A stretch of DNA of 64,000 nt from assembly GCA_037962975.1 (NCBI GenBank), contig CM075675.1, positions 102,291,718 through 102,355,717 of the forward strand. Reading direction: 5' to 3'. The notes beneath the pieces were generated by a model, which worked only from the letters and a program-made list of their open reading frames with translations, ran no database searches and was not told the origin of the DNA. Source of the DNA: Clitoria ternatea (Eukaryota; Streptophyta; Magnoliopsida; Fabales; Fabaceae). The position numbers and the translations under genes are program-made. Every line of letters begins with the position of its first letter. Within the stretch, counting starts at the first letter, position 1. Positions 59,727 to 64,000 of this stretch are shown one piece after another.

Positions 59727-60849
59727 TGTAACATCCTATTTTCATCACAAATAGGAAATAGATATTAATATATATTTCTTGAAAAATACTTACTATAAGT
59801 TAGTTTATTATTATTTTTTTAATTTTGGTATTTATATTTTTTTTATTTGTTTTTTTAAAATAATAATAAAAAAAAATGAAAATATTTCTGAATGATAATT
59901 TTAAAGTGACTTAATTAATATTCACTAATTAAGAAAATTATATTAAGAATTTTTAATATCCTTATTATTCACCATTTTTATTTTATGTTGTTATATTTTT
60001 GTTTTTTTACATATTTAAGACTTAACTCTTATTAGAATTTTAAAATAAAATTTTGAAGGAATTAGACTATAGTTCTTTTGAACATTTTGATCTACATAAT
60101 ATTTATGATTTTCTGGAATTTTTTGAAAATTTTGAATTATTTTAATAAAATAATATATTTTAAATAATTTTAAATTCATATAAAGTTGCTTAAAATTAAA
60201 AATATTTACAAGAATGTAAAGTTAAATTATAAGAAAATTTTCTAAAATCCATTTTAAGTTGACTTATCTAAAAATTATCGTTTTGAAAAAAATCTTGATT
60301 TTTTCTAATCGTTAAAAAATTAGAAACGTATCAATAAATTTTTATTAACAGAAAATTTTAGATTTTTAAAATTTCAGCTTTATATTACTTATTATAAAAT
60401 TAGTGAGGACTGATATAATATCGCTAAATTTCAAAAAGGACTTATTTTGAATATTTAAAATATACCGAGTGAAGGGTTACTATTTGACTTAATAATTTTG
60501 CCGACAATTACTATGCATGTGTATGAAATTTTCAAAAGATGCACAGTAACCTGGAATAAAAAATTCAAAAATGCATAGTACTTTTATATTAAAATAATGG
60601 AATGCATAGTAAATTTTTTTCCTATAAATACCGAAGGATTTCTTCTTTAGAATTCACAATTTCATATTAAGTTTTCTTAATATAGTAGTGCTAGTGAGAT
60701 AGTGGTGGAAGTGAGAGAGAGAAGAAAAGTTTTTGGAGATAAGGTTCTGCCAAAATCCTAAGGTAAGAATACTTCTCTTTTATATTTTTTGGGTTATTTT
60801 TATATCGTTTTTAGAAATCTGTTATTATACTGGAAATAATATTATTTAA

Positions 60850-61105
60850 GTTACTATTCTGCATAGTAAACACTATTTCAATAGTAAATTACTATTTCAA
60901 TAGTAAATTACTATTCAAATAGTAAATTACTATTTACTGTTACTATTTACCATTACTATTCACGATTTACTATTTACTGTTACTATTCACGTTTTACTAT
61001 TTACTGTTACTATTCACGTTTTACTATTTACTGTTACTATTCATAATTTACTATTCACTATTCACTATTCACTATTTACTATTCACTATTCAAAATTTAC
61101 CATTT
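60850..61105. repeat. TACTATT-based tandem array
   Basis: About 250 bp consist of variants of TTTACTATTTACTGTTACTATTCACG with a period of roughly 27 bp, flanked by shorter TACTATTCAC units. The array lies within the solo LTR. Confidence 0.85.
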
Positions 61106-61423
61106 TTTTATTTTAAGTTGTAATCTTAATTTTCATCTTGTAATTATATTAAAACGAAATTGGTATGTTTTAGAACTCGGAGACGAGGCGCGCATGGATT
61201 TTCAATAACGAATCGGTATACAAGAGGTAAGGGGGAGTGAGATAAGAATATAATATGAAAGACATAAGAATAAAGGGAGGAGTCCCCTACTCCTTTTAAA
61301 TTTAATAATATTATTATTTTAAAGTAATAACTTCTCAACTTAAAATTTATAATAAATTTAATATATTGTGTAACTTATTCTGAAATATCTATACATAGAT
61401 CTGAATTATTATAACTTATACGG

Positions 61424-61575
61424 ACTGAACTAAACCTATGCAAGGACTTGGATTTTTATATCCTATATGGATCGAACTAAACCTATGCAAGGACTTGGAC
61501 TATTATGACCTGTCTAGACTGAACTATACCTATGCGAAGACTGGATATATGGACTTATATAGACCTGTGCGAGGA
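61424..61575. repeat. Tandem repeat, about 47 bp, three units
   Basis: GAACTAAACCTATGCAAGGA recurs with small changes at about 61426, 61473 and 61520, a 47-bp period. A partial fourth unit (ACCTGTGCGAGGA) follows. Confidence 0.75.
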
Positions 61576-63416
61576 ATGGACTATAAGGACTCAAAATCAA
61601 ATCTACTAATTTAAATAACCATTAAAAATTTGAATTATATTTATAAGCGATATTTAGTTGATTTGACTTGATTATAATTAATTATATTTGATTTTGATTA
61701 ATGATATTGTGATTTATAATATTAGACTGTGATTAATAATATGCAATTATGATTGATGATATTTGATTGTGATTGATGAGATTACTATACTTGATTGTGG
61801 TTGATGAATGATTGATGATCTTGTGATATGAAGTTTGAGCATATAGCAAGCATGACGGAAAGTTAAAACTCAGTAAGAATTTTCTTACCTTACTCTTTAA
61901 ATTTTTATTCCAAGAGAAAGTATTTTGTAATTATTTTAGTCTTTTATTTCTTCTTATAAATAATTTTTATTAACTTTATTTTTAATCTCTATAATAAAAT
62001 CTAGTATTAGAAAGAAGCTATTTTATGAAAATCAGAGGTTGAGATAATAAATTCTTGAATTAAAGAAAATTTTTATAGTTTTAAGTATTCTTAGTTAATG
62101 ATTTTAAATTATTTTCTTTAGAAATTAGAAGTTTAAAGTAAATTATTTTGGTTTTCCCCAACGAAATAACTAAATAATATTTTGTGGAGATTTCAAAAAC
62201 TCAATCTAGTTAAGATTCAAATTGAGAAAGATTATGTAAATATATGAAGATTTTTAAGAGAAAGCTTTGAGATATTTAAGGCTTGGAAACTCAATTTTGG
62301 TAAGATCTGAATTTGAAGACTGTACTAAATTATTTCAGTATAACAGAAGTTCAAAGAAGAACTTATGGAAATGTACAGTTTATTGTGATGATTTTGTGAA
62401 CCTTTATGGTATTTAATAATTGAGTTTCTAAAAGCCTTAACCAACTAAATATACGAGTAGTTCATGCATCATGAATCATTAAAGAGAAATGAGATGTGAT
62501 ATTGCCTGGGGACGGATTATAGAAACCGAGGATACATTAGAGGAGGCTTAATTGCGAGCCTTGGGATGAGAGAGTGTGAAAGGGTGCTTCAGGTGACCTG
62601 GGGTCGCTCCCTGGTGTCGGGTACTTTCACAATAAAAACTTTCTCAGTCTGACTAGTCTCTAAGTGTTTCCACACCAGTTGAGCTGTTCATATGCCATGA
62701 AGGCATTTATGTTATTATTATCCAGAATTTATGAAACAGTGTAAACTCCTGGTTGGCCCAATGCAAACTAAAACTTTAAGGGCCCACATGCATAAACTGA
62801 ATGAGATAGTAGCATAAGCATTACATAACATTCATGTGATTGTGACATTCTATATGGATGGAAAATATAAGTGTTATGTATGTGGAAACCCTATATTCAT
62901 AATTGATTGTATATGAGAATATGACTGATATTACTATATTAGTTTGTGAAAACCCTTATGCTTATGTCTTATCCGTAATATATTATATTTTGTTTCTCAC
63001 TCCTTCTTGTTTGAATTTTTGTGTCCAAAATATATGTTATATGATATATAGCTAGCAGTCCAAGATGGAAGGATATGTAATTACAAGAGGATAAAGTGGT
63101 CTCATCCTCAATCGATTAGATGAAGAGATATGACAAGAGTAGGATTCAAAAACTCGATGGTTCAAGGACTAGGAAATGTTTGTTCACATTTGTAGTAGAG
63201 GTATAGTTTAATTTTATTTTGCCTTATTACAATATCAAGTAGATAATTGTAACAAGGTAAAGGTTAAACTTTGATAAACTCTTTCATTCGGATATAATAT
63301 TGTAATGATTTATCACTTATGATTTCTATAAATTATTTTGTCATTATGGACAAATATTGAAAGACAATTTTTTTACTTTCAATATTCAAAGGAAATCAGA
63401 TGTATATACGTCCTTG

Positions 63417-63483
63417 TATACACGAGATAAAAAGTGATAAATATGTATATCTTTCTAAAAAGTTTTTTTTTATCTCGTGTATA
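63417..63483. repeat. 17-bp perfect inverted repeat near the LTR end
   Basis: 63417-63433 and 63467-63483 are perfect reverse complements (core ACACGAGATAAAAA) around a 33-nt loop, 15 bp from the right terminus of the solo LTR. It could act in RNA 3'-end formation or simply be a folded end; this is inference. Confidence 0.75.
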
Positions 63484-63503
63484 TAAGGGGGTGTTACAGA
63501 TTT

Positions 63504-63653
63504 TGCACAATGCCGGTAATAGATTTGACGATGGAGCATTCAATGATCCAGTTGCAGAATTGGCAAGACTAAAGTAAGAAGGTCCCTTCCTCGAGTATAT
63601 TGAAAGATTTGACAACTTGCTGCTAGTACACATTGCGATGACAAAAGATCTAG
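63504..63653 (+). pseudogene. Gypsy-type gag fragment, 3' part
   Basis: The plus-strand reading FDDGAFNDPVAELARLK, one stop, then EGPFLEYIERFDNLL matches the conserved gag region of plant gypsy elements (a DDP...L..LKQ-type motif and a -EYI--FD-L helix). It continues the fragment broken at 59726. At 63654-63673 the text switches to a 20-bp copy of the LTR end, so the rest of the element seems deleted. Confidence 0.7.
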
Positions 63654-63673
63654 CCTATTTTTCAATTGTGACA

Positions 63674-64000
63674 AAATGTGAAAGAAACTAAAGTGACTTG
63701 TGACTTGTGACTTGAGTGAGTCTATTGGGCTAGCCTAAGTCAGCTAGAAATCAAACCTATATATTAGAATACATCCAATTTACAAATTGGATAATAAAAC
63801 TCATCAAAGTGACTTAACCTAAGCTACCCAGGACCTTATGATAACAACATTGCAACGATCAAATAGAAACGAAAAGGGTTTGGAAGTCACAACTTACCAA
63901 ACGGACATTGACAAAGGGTTCCAAAAATGGATTAGCACACTAGTGGTACCTGTAAGCTCACACGCTTCCTACAAGCTTGAATTTGAAGAAACTGAGGTGG
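63674..64000. other. Unassigned DNA at the right window edge
   Basis: It begins with a short GTGACTTGTGACTTGTGACTT repeat. Decayed, low-complexity frames run to the window end. It could be more retrotransposon or flanking DNA; no family signature was recognised. Confidence 0.3.

Larger units (their letters stand above)
59727..63498. mobile_element. Solo LTR, 3.8 kb, TSD GATTT
   Basis: The element starts TGTAACATCC, ends GGTGTTACA and is flanked by GATTT at 59722-59726 and 63499-63503. There is no gag or pol inside its 3772 bp. It holds a tandem array of TACTATT words (60850-61100), a 47-bp repeat (61424-61570) and a strong inverted repeat next to its right end. It splits the gag of a different gypsy element. 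Confidence 0.82.

Overview
The window is nuclear DNA of a flowering plant, almost certainly a papilionoid (probably phaseoloid) legume. It is AT-rich, with spliced genes on both strands, 5' UTR introns and dense LTR retrotransposons. The legume assignment rests on recollection: LTR-like segments here carry TAATCGATTA words and GC-rich ACGCGTAGCGTCAG words of a kind familiar from soybean and Vigna repeats. No ribosomal or organellar DNA was seen.

Four host genes can be traced exon by exon. On the left are a mitochondrial NADPH oxidoreductase of the RTN4IP1 type (minus, about 1003-4320, 3' end outside the window), an RNA exonuclease 4 (REX4) homologue (minus, 5123-9075, nine exons, 267 aa) and a RING-H2 E3 ubiquitin ligase (plus, CDS 20245-22770, five coding exons, 528 aa). 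As I recall, the same three families are consecutive in Arabidopsis (At3g15070/15080/15090), so this is probably an ancient syntenic block. On the right is a TAF1A-like RNA polymerase I initiation factor subunit (minus, 49396-58295, nine exons, about 609 aa). All deduced splice junctions keep frame.

Between and inside the genes lies a layered transposon landscape. 10.8-13.5 kb: an unclassified repeat and a decayed Ty1/copia relic. 14-17 kb: small DNA transposons. 24.1-41.5 kb: a nest of chromovirus-type (Del/Tekay-like Ty3/gypsy) sequences. Its core is a 10.4-kb element (29542-39918) with nearly identical 1.02-kb LTRs, TSD ATAAT, a primer-binding site, a polypurine tract and gag-pol on the minus strand. 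That gag-pol is split by a 3.6-kb solo LTR of the same family (34066-37630) and by one in-frame stop. Another solo LTR (26511-29126, TSD GGTAG) sits beside it in an older, inverted LTR fragment. 41.6-46.7 kb: a Stowaway MITE, an hAT-like element and a second copia relic. 50432-53739: a copia element with short LTRs that has lost reverse transcriptase and fills intron 7 of the TAF1A-like gene. 59087-64000: the LTR and gag of another gypsy element, interrupted by a 3.8-kb solo LTR (59727-63498, TSD GATTT).

The genes belong to housekeeping RNA biology (REX4 and TAF1A both touch rRNA production), mitochondrial redox and ubiquitination. I saw no operon-like or clustered pathway. The unusual content is in transposon architecture and its contact with introns: long and short LTR forms of one family, a 182-bp repeat array inside an LTR, an insertion 25 nt from a splice acceptor, and a GC-AG intron.
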